DNA of 64,000 nucleotides, taken from NCBI RefSeq assembly GCF_020991005.1, contig NZ_JAJLLW010000009.1:66534-130533 (forward strand), in the 5' to 3' direction. Origin of the DNA: Halomonas sp. CUBES01. GTDB taxonomy: Bacteria > Pseudomonadota > Gammaproteobacteria > Pseudomonadales > Halomonadaceae. The notes beneath the pieces were generated by a model that saw only the letters and a list, made by a program, of their open reading frames with translations, was not told the origin of the DNA and ran no database searches. A program made the translations under genes and the position numbers. Of this stretch, positions 10,347-18,699 are shown piece by piece (position 1 is the stretch's first letter; each line of letters starts with the position of its first letter).

Positions 10347-11834
10347 ATGCAGACCGCCGACGTGAATGAGCGTCCTGACTATGACCCAGAGCTGCAAGCG
10401 CTGGCCGATTACGCGCTCAACTATCGCACGCCCTCCGAGGAAGCCCTGACCACGGCGCGTTACTGCCTGATGGACACGCTGGGCTGCGGGCTACTGGCGC
10501 TTCGCTTCCCGGCGTGTACCAAGCACCTGGGCCCGCTGGTGGAAGGCACCGTGGTGCCGCACGGTGCCCGGGTGCCAGGCACCTCGCTTCGTCTGGACCC
10601 GGCCAAAGCGGCCTGGGACATCGGGGCCATGGTGCGCTGGCTGGACTACAACGATACCTGGCTGGCCGCCGAGTGGGGGCACCCTTCGGATAATCTGGGG
10701 GCGATTCTGGCGGTGGCGGATCACCTGTCCCAGAAGCGGGTGGCCGTCGGGGCCGAGCCGCTGGTGATGGGCGATGTCCTGCAGGCGATGATAATGGCCC
10801 ACGAGATACAGGGCGTACTGGCGCTGGACAACAGCTTCAACCGCGTAGGGTTGGACCATGTGTTGCTGGTGAAAGTGGCCTCAACAGCAGTGGTGGCGCG
10901 CTTGATGGGTGCCGATCGCGAGCAGCTGTTGTCGGCACTTTCCCATGCCTGGGTCGACGGCCAGAGTCTGCGCACCTATCGCCACGCACCCAATGCCGGC
11001 TCGCGCAAGAGCTGGGCGGCGGGCGATGCCACCTCGCGTGCCGTGCGTCTGGCGGATATCGCCATGCGGGGTGAAATGGGCATCCCCAGCGCGCTGACGG
11101 CGCCGCAATGGGGGTTCTACGACGTCATGTTCAGCCACGTCAACAAGGACCTGAGCCTCAAGCCCGAGGGCGAACGCCGGCTGCGCTTTCAGCGCGAGCT
11201 GGGCTGCTACGTGATGGAAAATATTCTCTTCAAGGTGGCGTTCCCGGCTGAATTTCACGCCCAGACCGCCTGCGAGGCAGCGGTGAAGCTGCACCCGCAG
11301 GTGAGCGATCGTCTGTCGTCTATCGAGCGCATCGTGATGACCACCCACGAAGCCGCCATTCGTATCATTTCCAAGACGGGCAAGCTCGCCAACCCCGCCG
11401 ACCGTGATCACTGCCTTCAGTACATGGTCGCCGTGCCGCTCATGCAGGGTGCCTTGACCGCCGACCATTACGAAGATGACTTCCACGCCGCGCATCCGCT
11501 TATCGACCAGCTGCGTGACAAAATGGTGGTGGAGGAAGACCCCGATTACTCGCGGGACTACCACGACCCCGACAAGCGTTCGATTGCCAACGCCGTCCAG
11601 GTGTTTTTCGACGATGGCACGTCAACCGACAAGGTGTCGGTGGAATACCCCTTGGGGCATCGGCGACGCCGCGACGAAGGTCTGCCGCTGCTGCTCGACA
11701 AGTTTCAGCGCCACCTGGCCACGCGGTTTCCCGCGCACCGCTGCGAGGCGATCATGCACGCCTGCAGCGACCAGACGTCGCTTGCCGAAATGCCGGTGAA
11801 CCGGTTCATGACGCTCTGGGAAATGACGCCATAA
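10347..11834 (+). CDS. prpD: 2-methylcitrate dehydratase PrpD
   Basis: PrpD is an MmgE/PrpD-family enzyme that dehydrates 2-methylcitrate without an iron-sulfur cluster. The 495-residue protein has characteristic stretches such as [34 protein letters not shown] and [13 protein letters not shown]. The ATG follows GGGAGG. It is last in the operon and duplicates the step performed by AcnD plus PrpF. Pseudomonas strains also carry both routes, so this is not a redundancy unique to this genome. Confidence 0.95.
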   Translation: MQTADVNERPDYDPELQALADYALNYRTPSEEALTTARYCLMDTLGCGLLALRFPACTKHLGPLVEGTVVPHGARVPGTSLRLDPAKAAWDIGAMVRWLDYNDTWLAAEWGHPSDNLGAILAVADHLSQKRVAVGAEPLVMGDVLQAMIMAHEIQGVLALDNSFNRVGLDHVLLVKVASTAVVARLMGADREQLLSALSHAWVDGQSLRTYRHAPNAGSRKSWAAGDATSRAVRLADIAMRGEMGIPSALTAPQWGFYDVMFSHVNKDLSLKPEGERRLRFQRELGCYVMENILFKVAFPAEFHAQTACEAAVKLHPQVSDRLSSIERIVMTTHEAAIRIISKTGKLANPADRDHCLQYMVAVPLMQGALTADHYEDDFHAAHPLIDQLRDKMVVEEDPDYSRDYHDPDKRSIANAVQVFFDDGTSTDKVSVEYPLGHRRRRDEGLPLLLDKFQRHLATRFPAHRCEAIMHACSDQTSLAEMPVNRFMTLWEMTP

Positions 11835-11842
11835 AGCGAAAA

Positions 11843-11871
11843 CCGCCCGAGGCGCTCACGCTCTCGGGCGG
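11843..11871 (-). terminator. Intrinsic terminator of the ComEA-like gene (also abuts prpD)
   Basis: CCGCCCGAG and CTCGGGCGG form a perfect 9-base-pair stem with an 11-base loop. On the minus strand it is followed by TTTTCGCTTT, a weak U-run, so it most likely ends the leftward comEA transcript. It also sits 9 bases after prpD and may block rightward read-through. Confidence 0.7.
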
Positions 11872-11898
11872 TGGTGATGCGGCGCCAAGGCCGCCCCA

Positions 11899-12177
11899 TT
11901 AATTGCCAAAGGTGATCTGGTCGCGCATGCGGTCGACGGTGGCGGGCCCGATGCCGCTGACGCGGGTCAGGTCGTCGGCATTCTCGAACTCACCGTTGGC
12001 ATCACGCTCTTCGATAATGGCCTCGGCGCGGCTGGGGCCGATGCCCGGAAGCTCGTCAAGCAGCTCAGTGTCGGCGCTGTTGATGTTGATCGGTGCGACC
12101 TCCTGGGCCAGGGCGCTGCTAACGCTGCCGATGCTGAAGAGCAGTGCGGCTAACAGTCCTTTCATTGATTGTTTCAT
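11899..12177 (-). CDS. ComEA-family helix-hairpin-helix protein, exported
   Basis: This 92-residue protein has a signal peptide (about residues 1-24, ending SSALAQE) and then one tandem helix-hairpin-helix DNA-binding module with PININSADTELLDELPGIG and VSGIGPATVDRMRD. Related periplasmic ComEA proteins bind incoming DNA in natural transformation. Small solo versions are widespread in gammaproteobacteria and their role is often unproven. No other competence gene is nearby. It is divergent from pyrF, with a large palindrome between them. Confidence 0.85.
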   Translation of the reverse strand: MKQSMKGLLAALLFSIGSVSSALAQEVAPININSADTELLDELPGIGPSRAEAIIEERDANGEFENADDLTRVSGIGPATVDRMRDQITFGN

Positions 12178-12289
12178 GCTAAGTCCTTAATGGTTTGTCC
12201 TGAGGTTAAGTATTGACGCGGGCGTAATTCCCACTTTTTTTACCCTAGCTGGATATTCGCGGGATGCTGTCGGAAATTAGCGATACGTG

Positions 12290-12331
12290 ATGTAAGCAAA
12301 ATGCCATACGTGTATGGCAAAAGGCTTACAT
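12290..12331. promoter_or_regulatory. Nested 42-base palindrome between comEA-like gene and pyrF
   Basis: Outer arms ATGTAAGC (12290-12297) and GCTTACAT (12324-12331) enclose inner arms TGCCATAC (12302-12309) and GTATGGCA (12312-12319). Only two 4-base A-rich linkers and the central GT do not pair. It lies about 20 bases upstream of the pyrF -10 (TATAAT, 12351-12356) and would overlap its -35. This looks like an operator for an unidentified regulator. A structured RNA is possible but no T-run follows. Confidence 0.6.
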
Positions 12332-12350
12332 AGCCCGCCTGGGGGACTGA

Positions 12351-12356
12351 TATAAT
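12351..12356 (+). promoter_or_regulatory. pyrF -10 element
   Basis: A consensus TATAAT lies 26 bases before the chosen pyrF start. No good -35 is seen at 17 bases; CTTACA inside the adjacent palindrome arm is about 20 bases away. A weak -35 overlapped by a palindrome is typical of a regulated promoter. Confidence 0.5.
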
Positions 12357-12381
12357 GGGCAAAATTACCTGGGAGCTTGGC

Positions 12382-13089
12382 ATGCCTGTCACCGAATCAC
12401 CTCTGATCATTGCGCTTGACTACCCGTCGCTGGATGCGGCGTTGTGCATGGCGGATCAGCTTGATCCTTCACGCTGTCGGCTCAAGGTCGGCAAGGAGCT
12501 GTTCACCCGCAGCGGCCCGGCGGTACTCGAGGCGCTGCATGGGCGCGGATTCGAGGTGTTTCTGGATCTCAAATTCCACGATATCCCCAATACGGTGGCA
12601 AGCGCCGTCGAAGCCGCCGCAGAGCAGGGCGTATGGATGGTGAACGTCCACGCCAGCGGCGGTCGGGCCATGATGGAAACGGCGGCGGATCGCCTGGCGC
12701 AAAAGCGCCTCGAGACGCGTCTGATTGCCGTCACCGTGCTGACCAGCATGCAGGCAAGCGATCTCGCCGAGGTGGGCGTGTTGGCGTCTCTCGACGAGCA
12801 GGTGGCGCAGTTGGCGCAGCTGGCCAAGCAAAGCGGCTTGCATGGCGTGGTGTGCTCGGCTCAGGAGTCAGCCAGGATTGCGTCGCTATGCGGTGATGGG
12901 TTCTTGAAGGTGACGCCGGGCATTCGGCCAGCGTTTGCCGTGGCCAATGATCAACAACGGATCATGACGCCCCAGGAGGCAATGCAGGCAGGCAGCACGC
13001 ACCTGGTGGTCGGGCGGCCGGTAACCCAGGCGGACAACCCGATGGATGCCTTGGCGGCCATCGAGTCTGAGCTGGGAATCGACGCCTAA
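12382..13089 (+). CDS. pyrF: Orotidine 5'-phosphate decarboxylase
   Basis: PyrF decarboxylates OMP to UMP, the last step of de novo pyrimidine synthesis. The 235-residue TIM barrel shows the catalytic array [10 protein letters not shown], with Asp62, Lys64 and Asp67. The phosphate-binding end is VTPGIRP and [13 protein letters not shown] chose the ATG at 12382, which follows GGGAG. An upstream in-frame ATG at 12355 overlaps the -10 element and is unlikely. It converges with lapB; lapB-pyrF adjacency is common in this class, though there the two are usually codirectional. Confidence 0.95.
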   Translation: MPVTESPLIIALDYPSLDAALCMADQLDPSRCRLKVGKELFTRSGPAVLEALHGRGFEVFLDLKFHDIPNTVASAVEAAAEQGVWMVNVHASGGRAMMETAADRLAQKRLETRLIAVTVLTSMQASDLAEVGVLASLDEQVAQLAQLAKQSGLHGVVCSAQESARIASLCGDGFLKVTPGIRPAFAVANDQQRIMTPQEAMQAGSTHLVVGRPVTQADNPMDALAAIESELGIDA

Positions 13090-13101
13090 GCGACGCCAGC
13101 C

Positions 13102-14301
13102 CTATTCACCTTCCACGCCGATAATCGGTTTGATGGTGCCCCAGTAGCGGCAGGTGGGGCACTGCCATTGCAGCGCATCGCTGGTAAAACCACAGCGCAG
13201 GCAGCGGTGGCGCGGTCGGCCTTGCAGTAAGGCGTCGGTGTGGTACTTGAGCAGCAGCAGGCGCGTATCCGGGGTATTCCGCCCCTGCAGGCGGTGGCTT
13301 TCCATGTAAAGGTCAACCAGATAGTTGAGCCCGCGCAGGCTGGGGGCCTGGCTGAGCAGCTCGCCGGTCATCTCGATGGCGGTGTCGACCCCGTCACGGT
13401 GGTGAATCAGCTCCCCGAGTTCGATGATCAGGCTGGTATAGGGGGCCACCTTGATCAGCCGCTGCAGGTGCGCCTCGAGGCCGTCTTCGTCGTCGTTGCG
13501 CAGGTAGGCGCGTTTCAGCGCGGGCAGCATGGTTGGAAGGTGGGCGTTATCCTGATCCGGCACGCGCGCCAGACGCTCGATGGCGCGCGTGTAATGGGCA
13601 TTGTCCATTTCCAGCTCGGCGAGAATCAGGTTGGCGCGTACGCAGTGCGGATCCAGCTGAAGGGCCTTCTTGAGGTGGCGTTTGGCCACCGCTCGGCTGG
13701 CATTATCGGTTGCCGTTTCTGCCAGCTCGCACTGCCAATGGGCCGCCGCCCGGCGTATATTGGGGAACTGCTTGAAAAGCGGGATGGCGGTATCAAAGGC
13801 ACCTTGCCAGTCCTTTTCGCGCTCAAGCAGATCAATCAGCAGGCGCTTGGCGGGGTAGTGCAGCTCGCTGTCATGGTTCTGTTCCAGCAGGGTTCTGAGT
13901 AGCCGCTGGGCGCGGTCATGTACACCCAAGGTCACGAAATCCCGTGCCAGTTCCAGCTGCACCTTGGCATTGGTGGCGTCAGAGAGTGCGGGGCGGGCCA
14001 GCAGGTTCTGGTGAATACTGACGGCCTTGTCCGCCTCGCCGCGGGAGCGAAACAGCGTGCCCAGGGTGATATGCGTCTCTACCGTATCGCTATTGACGTC
14101 CAGCGCGTTGATGAAGGTGTTGATGGCTTCATCGGGCTGTTCGTTGAGCAGGTAGTTGAGCCCGACGAAGTAGTCCCGGGATAGGCCGCTGTGGGTCGGT
14201 GTCGCTCGATCGCGTGAGCGCCGCGCGGCCTGGCGGAAGCCGAGCCCGTAGCCGATCGCGATGGCGGCAAAGATAACGCCCAGCAGCGCAATATCCAGCA
14301 T
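13102..14301 (-). CDS. lapB: Lipopolysaccharide assembly protein B
   Basis: LapB (YciM) is an inner-membrane-anchored TPR protein that adjusts LPS synthesis by promoting FtsH degradation of LpxC. The 399-residue protein has an N-terminal membrane helix (LDIALLGVIFAAIAIGYGLG), a series of TPR helices across about residues 45-350, and a C-terminal rubredoxin-like metal knuckle with CLRCG and CPTC. Its ATG follows the lapA stop codon directly (TAAATG), so the pair is co-translated. Confidence 0.94.
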   Translation of the reverse strand: MLDIALLGVIFAAIAIGYGLGFRQAARRSRDRATPTHSGLSRDYFVGLNYLLNEQPDEAINTFINALDVNSDTVETHITLGTLFRSRGEADKAVSIHQNLLARPALSDATNAKVQLELARDFVTLGVHDRAQRLLRTLLEQNHDSELHYPAKRLLIDLLEREKDWQGAFDTAIPLFKQFPNIRRAAAHWQCELAETATDNASRAVAKRHLKKALQLDPHCVRANLILAELEMDNAHYTRAIERLARVPDQDNAHLPTMLPALKRAYLRNDDEDGLEAHLQRLIKVAPYTSLIIELGELIHHRDGVDTAIEMTGELLSQAPSLRGLNYLVDLYMESHRLQGRNTPDTRLLLLKYHTDALLQGRPRHRCLRCGFTSDALQWQCPTCRYWGTIKPIIGVEGE

Positions 14302-14607
14302 TTAAGCCAGTTCCTTAAACTCCTGCGTGCGCAGCTGGTCAAGTTCCTTGCGTTGCTGCTTGCCATGGCGTTCGCTTCGCGCCAGTCTGGCCTTGAGGCG
14401 AATGTAAACGCCCATCATGGCCAGCATGCCAACCAGCACACCGAACGTCAGCGTTGCCAGCAGCCAGACGGAGAGTGATGCGGCGGGTAGCTCGAGCCAT
14501 ATCAGGTTCAACGCAACGGCCTGCTGGTTATTGACCGCAAACAGAATGCCCACTAGCAGTACTACCAGTAAAATAACGGCCAGAATCAGCCCTTTAATCC
14601 AACGCAT
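14302..14607 (-). CDS. lapA: LapA-domain inner membrane protein
   Basis: LapA (YciS) is a small inner-membrane partner of LapB in LPS control. The 101 residues contain two membrane segments, about residues 5-27 and 42-66. A basic, charged cytoplasmic tail follows (RLKARLARSERHGKQQRKELDQL). It has a GAACCTCTC-type upstream region with a modest ribosome site and lies between ihfB and lapB in the usual ihfB-lapA-lapB order. Confidence 0.9.
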   Translation of the reverse strand: MRWIKGLILAVILLVVLLVGILFAVNNQQAVALNLIWLELPAASLSVWLLATLTFGVLVGMLAMMGVYIRLKARLARSERHGKQQRKELDQLRTQEFKELA

Positions 14608-14734
14608 GAGAGGTTCCTAATCAGTAGCTTTCACGGTAGCACCATTGTGTACGAGTCGCTGTGCGGCGTCATCCCCAACGGGGCTTGAAAGCCCGTTTAA
14701 TGAGCAATGGCGAAGGGCAGCGTCGCCGACACAA

Positions 14735-15031
14735 TCAATACCCCAGGGCGCGGCTGGCATCGACCTGCTCGCGCAGTTCCTTGCCCGGCTTGAAATGGGG
14801 GACGTATTTCCCTTCCAGTTCCACGGGTTCGCCGGTTTTCGGGTTACGCCCGGTACGGGGCTCGCGGTAGTGTAGCGAAAAACTCCCGAAGCCACGAATC
14901 TCCACGCGGCCGCCGCTAGCCAGTGCATCGGTCATGTCGTCGAGAATGATGCGCACGGCGGTCTCTACTTCCTTTGCCGACAGCTCGGGCTGGTGCATGG
15001 CAATTTGTTCGATCAATTCAGATTTGGTCAT
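14735..15031 (-). CDS. ihfB: Integration host factor subunit beta
   Basis: IhfB pairs with IhfA to form a sequence-specific DNA-bending protein used in replication, recombination and sigma-54 transcription. The 98-residue protein matches the family, with the HU/IHF body and the beta-arm [22 protein letters not shown] bearing the intercalating proline. In most relatives rpsA lies directly upstream. Here the upstream neighbour is the divergent sdhE. The gap of about 130 bases to lapA contains a weak hairpin around 14680 (AACGGGGCTT/AAGCCCGTT). Confidence 0.95.
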   Translation of the reverse strand: MTKSELIEQIAMHQPELSAKEVETAVRIILDDMTDALASGGRVEIRGFGSFSLHYREPRTGRNPKTGEPVELEGKYVPHFKPGKELREQVDASRALGY

Positions 15032-15239
15032 CGGTTAGCTCCCTGCGGACGTTGAAGGTCGATCAGCACGACCTTTCTGTCACCTGTCTCAGCATACTGC
15101 GCAATCGGGGATAAAACAATTTAGATAAAACAAGGTTCTACAATCGATAATAGCATAGGACACGCCGGGCGCTGGCGCGACCCTGTGGCTTAGGTATACT
15201 AGTTCCTCATTCACCTTGTTTATCCAAGAGAGGCCAACG

Positions 15240-15533
15240 TTGAGCGACGACACATCTCCAGCCGCGATCAATCGCAAGCGACTTTATTGGCACTCACGCA
15301 GAGGTATGTGGGAACTGGATCTGCTGTTGATTCCCTTTCTGGAGCAGCGCTATGACCAGCTTGAGGCGGATGATCAGCGCGCGTTTCAGCTGCTCATCGA
15401 CGAAGAGGATCAAGACCTGTTTGGCTGGCTGATGCGCCGTGAATGGCCGGAAGACCCTACGCTGCGCCGTGTCGTGAAGATGATCGTCGAGCATGCCGAA
15501 AGTACCGATAATTCTGCCTATCGAACGCTCTAG
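15240..15533 (+). CDS. sdhE: FAD assembly factor SdhE
   Basis: SdhE assists covalent flavinylation of succinate dehydrogenase (SdhA) and fumarate reductase. The 97-residue five-helix protein carries the invariant RGMWE motif (RGxxE) near residue 20 and the FGWLMRREWPED region. Translation most likely starts at the TTG at 15240, 6 bases after AAGAGAGG; an earlier TTG at 15216 lacks a site. A TATACT -10 candidate lies at 15195-15200. Its 3' end overlaps ygfX by 41 bases. Confidence 0.92.
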   Translation: MSDDTSPAAINRKRLYWHSRRGMWELDLLLIPFLEQRYDQLEADDQRAFQLLIDEEDQDLFGWLMRREWPEDPTLRRVVKMIVEHAESTDNSAYRTL

Positions 15534-15891
15534 GGTCTGGTGGGGGTTGCACGGCGGTCTGCTGCTGGGGCTGGCCGTGATGGTCACGATCATCATCGGC
15601 TGGTGGGCGGGTGGCCTGGCGGTGCTTGCAGGGGGAAGCTGCCTAGGACGCAGTCTCAAACGACAGCCCAGCGGCACGCTTTATCTACTGCCGCGTCACC
15701 AGGGCCCGCTAGGCCGTTGGCTGTTGCCCCAGGGCGAACTCGATGACGCCTTGCCCGTTCACTGTGACTACCTGACGCCGTGGCTGGTCGGGCTCAAGGT
15801 CGGGCAGCAACGTGTCTGGCTCTGGCCGGACAGCCTACCTTTTGAGGCGCACCGGGCGGTGCGCCGATTATTCCACTTCCCTGGTCGTTAA
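15493..15891 (+). CDS. YgfX-like small membrane protein
   Basis: This 132-residue protein has a short basic N terminus, a pair of membrane segments (about residues 18-55: GLHGGLLLGLAVMVTIIIGWW and GGLAVLAGGSCLG) and a soluble C-terminal part. Its position overlapping sdhE and the two-helix layout match YgfX (CptA). That partner was once described with SdhE as a toxin-antitoxin pair, although SdhE is now known as an assembly factor. Sequence conservation is low in this family, so the call rests mainly on topology and context. Confidence 0.7.
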   Translation: MPKVPIILPIERSRVWWGLHGGLLLGLAVMVTIIIGWWAGGLAVLAGGSCLGRSLKRQPSGTLYLLPRHQGPLGRWLLPQGELDDALPVHCDYLTPWLVGLKVGQQRVWLWPDSLPFEAHRAVRRLFHFPGR

Positions 15892-15910
15892 TCCTTATCT
15901 GCGCTGCCCT

Positions 15911-17491
15911 TTAGTGCCTGGTCAGGTCACGGAGGGTCAGCCGTGACGGCTGGCTGTTCGCGGCGTGGCCGGGCCAGTCGGAGCTGAAGTGTAAGCCTCG
16001 CGACTCATGGCGCTGCTGCGCGGCGATGACCGTCAAGCGGGCAAGGTTGGTCAGTTGCTGCAAGCGCTGTAAGTCAGCGGTCGTCTGCGTCGCGCTGATC
16101 TCGGCAAGGTTGCTGTCAATGTCGTCGAGGACAGCGCTTGCGGAAGCAAGGCCCGCAACACTTCTTACTATGGCCACGTGCTGACTCATGGTGACGCGCA
16201 ATTGTTGGCGAAGCGCCGCCACCTGAGCGTCGATGTCGCCCTCGGCGGCGGGCAGGGTGGGCGGCTTGACGTCGAAGTCCTGCTGGACCGGTGCGGCTGC
16301 CTGGATGGTCTGCGCGCAACTGCGGGCAAATACCAGGCATTCGAGCAGCGAGTTGCTGGCCATCCGATTGGCGCCATGCAGCCCCGTGCAGGCGGTTTCG
16401 CCAATGGCGAAGAGCCCCGGTACGCCGGTAGCCCCGCTGAGGTCAGTCGCGACGCCACCGCAGCTATAGTGGGCGGCGGGCACTACCGGAATCGGCTGCT
16501 GGGTAATATCCAGGCCGCGCGATGCGCAGTGGGCCTGAATGGTCGGGAAATGATGGTGAATCGCCTCCACGCCCAAGTGGCGGACGTCCAGCCAGACGTG
16601 GGGCAGCGCCTGTTGCTGTATTTCAGCGTCAATGGCGCGCGCCACTACATCCCGGGGGGCGAGTTCCGCTCTCGCGTCGAGCGCCGGCATGAAACGCTCG
16701 CCGGCCGCGTTGAGCAAGTAGCCGCCTTCGCCTCGCACGGCTTCGCTGATCAGAAACGCGGGGCCCTCGGGGTCGTACAGGCAGGTAGGGTGAAACTGCT
16801 GAAACTCCAGATTCATCAGGGTAGCGCCCAGCTCTGCCGCCATGATCATGCCTTCACCGCTGCTCGGAGCGGGGGTGGTGGTGTGCAGGTAAAGCCCGCT
16901 GGCGCCTCCGGTGGCCAGCACCGTGTGGCGGGCCGTCAAGGCATGCCATTGCTGCTGCTCGTCCAGTGCATTGGCGCCTATGCAGGCGCCCTGGGCATCT
17001 TGGAGTAATCCCGTGACGCTGAGCTGGTGGTGCTGGCGGATATTGGGATGGGCCATGACGCGCTTTAGTAGCGTATCCACCACGGCACGACCGGTGGCGT
17101 CGTCGGCGTGAATGATCCGTCGGGCGTTATGCCCCCCTTCGCGAGTCAGGTGAAAAGGGTAGCGCGCATCGGCGGCATGATCCGGGGTAAAGGGGACGCC
17201 GCTATCTATCAGCCAGGCGATGGCTTCCGGGCCGCTTTCGACCGTGAAGCGGACGGCCGCTTCGTCGCATAGTCCATCACCGGCAATCAGGGTGTCGTTG
17301 ACGTGGGCATCCACATGGTCGTCGGGGGAGAGTACTGCGGCAATCCCACCCTGCGCCCAGCGGCTCGCCCCCTTGTCATCCTGAGCCGGACGTATCAGCG
17401 CCACGCTGTGCGTATCGGCGACCGCCAGGGCCAAGGTCAATCCGGCAACGCCGCCACCGATGATCAGGATATCCGAGGAGGGCGTTGTCAT
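15911..17491 (-). CDS. nadB: L-aspartate oxidase
   Basis: NadB oxidises L-aspartate to iminoaspartate with FAD, the first step of NAD synthesis. The 526-residue flavoprotein has the N-terminal dinucleotide motif IIGGGVAGLTLALAV and the family sequences GASRWAQGGIAAV and HPTCLYDPEG. It also shows GLFAIGETACTGLHGANRMASNSLLECLVF. The ATG follows AAGGAG. It converges with ygfX. About 200 bases upstream hold no gene before the tRNA cluster. Confidence 0.95.
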   Translation of the reverse strand: MTTPSSDILIIGGGVAGLTLALAVADTHSVALIRPAQDDKGASRWAQGGIAAVLSPDDHVDAHVNDTLIAGDGLCDEAAVRFTVESGPEAIAWLIDSGVPFTPDHAADARYPFHLTREGGHNARRIIHADDATGRAVVDTLLKRVMAHPNIRQHHQLSVTGLLQDAQGACIGANALDEQQQWHALTARHTVLATGGASGLYLHTTTPAPSSGEGMIMAAELGATLMNLEFQQFHPTCLYDPEGPAFLISEAVRGEGGYLLNAAGERFMPALDARAELAPRDVVARAIDAEIQQQALPHVWLDVRHLGVEAIHHHFPTIQAHCASRGLDITQQPIPVVPAAHYSCGGVATDLSGATGVPGLFAIGETACTGLHGANRMASNSLLECLVFARSCAQTIQAAAPVQQDFDVKPPTLPAAEGDIDAQVAALRQQLRVTMSQHVAIVRSVAGLASASAVLDDIDSNLAEISATQTTADLQRLQQLTNLARLTVIAAQQRHESRGLHFSSDWPGHAANSQPSRLTLRDLTRH

Positions 17492-17690
17492 GGGGAGCTC
17501 CTTAGCAGGCGTGTCCTAAAGATCCCATCGAAGTGGCCAGGGGTGGCTGATGATCGTTGGGCGAAGGCAGGCATGATAGCGCGGTGTCGGACAGATGGCG
17601 ATGACGGGCATCGATTTATCTAAGGACAAGAATGACGACAGACGACACTAAGGACTGGAAAAATCGAAGAAAGCGGGGATGGCTACATAA

Positions 17691-17777
17691 TGGTGCCCGG
17701 AGCCGGACTTGAACCGGCACGGGGTTACCCCCGAGAGATTTTAAGTCTCTTGCGTCTACCAATTTCGCCATCCGGGC
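17691..17777 (-). tRNA. tRNA-Leu (TAA)
   Basis: On the minus strand the 87-base gene begins GCCCGGATGGCGAAATTGG and ends CCGGGCACCA with CCA encoded. The anticodon loop reads CTTAAAA with anticodon TAA, and the long variable arm is typical of leucine tRNAs. It is last in the Gly-Cys-Leu series, as in E. coli glyW-cysT-leuZ. Confidence 0.97.
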
Positions 17778-17810
17778 AGCGCAACGACGAGTATCGGTGC
17801 ACAGAAAAAG

Positions 17811-17884
17811 TGGAGGCTGGAGTCGGAATCGAACCGGCGTACACGGAGTTGCAGTCCGCTGCATAACCACTCTGCCATCCAGCC
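17811..17884 (-). tRNA. tRNA-Cys (GCA)
   Basis: The 74-base minus-strand gene begins GGCTGGATGGCAGAGTGG and ends with an encoded CCA. The anticodon loop CTGCAAC gives GCA. It lies between tRNA-Gly and tRNA-Leu and is probably co-transcribed with them and pgsA. Confidence 0.97.
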
Positions 17885-17896
17885 TCGTTGAGTCGT

Positions 17897-17971
17897 TGGA
17901 GCGGGAAAGGAGATTCGAACTCCCGACCCTCGCCTTGGCAAGGCGATGCTCTACCACTGAGCTATTCCCGC
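17897..17971 (-). tRNA. tRNA-Gly (GCC)
   Basis: The 75-base minus-strand gene begins GCGGGAATAGCTCAGTGG and ends CCGCTCCA. The anticodon loop TTGCCAA gives GCC. It is the first tRNA downstream of pgsA, the same order as glyW after pgsA in E. coli. Confidence 0.97.
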
Positions 17972-18055
17972 TCGACTCGAGGGCGAATTATACGCAACGC
18001 ATCGGGCATGTCAATCAAACATTTTACAGGAAAGCTACTTTGGCGAATCAGCCAC

Positions 18056-18604
18056 TTACATCGAACGGCTGAGGTGCGGCCAGGCGGATTTCAGGTACTG
18101 AATCATCGACCAGAGCGTCAGTATGGCCGCGGCGTAAAGAATGACCACGCCAAGCTGTGCCAGCGGGTGGTCGGGAGAAAATGCCAGCAGCACCAGCAGA
18201 GCCACCATCTGCAGGGTCGTCTTGAGCTTGCCGATCCAGGAAACCGCCACCATGCCGCGCTTGCCCATTTCCGCCATCCACTCGCGCAGCGCTGAAATGA
18301 CAATTTCACGCCCGATGATCACCAGCGCGGGAAGCGTGAGCACCATGGTGTCGAAACGTTCTACCAGCAAGGCCAGGGCAACGGCAACCATCAGCTTGTC
18401 GGCCACCGGATCAAGGAAGGCCCCGAACGGCGTTGACTGGTTCCAGCGTCGTGCCAGATAGCCGTCCAGCCAGTCGGTAATTGATGCCAGGGCAAACAGG
18501 CCAGCGGCGAGGGGCATGCTCCAGCTGAAGGGCAGATAAAACAGCACCACCAGCAGGGGGATGAACGCGATTCTAGCGAGCGTCAGGATGTTGGGTATGT
18601 TCAT
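18056..18604 (-). CDS. pgsA: CDP-diacylglycerol-glycerol-3-phosphate 3-phosphatidyltransferase
   Basis: PgsA makes phosphatidylglycerol phosphate from CDP-diacylglycerol and glycerol-3-phosphate in the inner membrane. The CDP-alcohol phosphotransferase signature DG(x)2AR(x)8G(x)3D(x)3D is present from TDWLDGYLARR to GAFLDPVADK. The 182 residues and several membrane helices match the family. I start at the ATG giving MNIPNILTLARI, the usual N terminus; an upstream ATG at 18682 would add 26 atypical residues. It follows uvrC and precedes the tRNAs. Confidence 0.94.
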   Translation of the reverse strand: MNIPNILTLARIAFIPLLVVLFYLPFSWSMPLAAGLFALASITDWLDGYLARRWNQSTPFGAFLDPVADKLMVAVALALLVERFDTMVLTLPALVIIGREIVISALREWMAEMGKRGMVAVSWIGKLKTTLQMVALLVLLAFSPDHPLAQLGVVILYAAAILTLWSMIQYLKSAWPHLSRSM

Positions 18605-18699
18605 CGCGAGGTGCGATCCTTGCCGTGGAGTCGTGGAAATAAAATGGTGTGGCGCTATTCTATCTGCCTTGGCCGATGGCATCCATGTTCGCGATGCGT

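Noticed and set aside
15240..15891. sdhE-ygfX as a toxin-antitoxin system
   Set aside because: The pair was proposed as such in E. coli, but SdhE is a flavinylation factor and nothing in this sequence adds support for toxicity.
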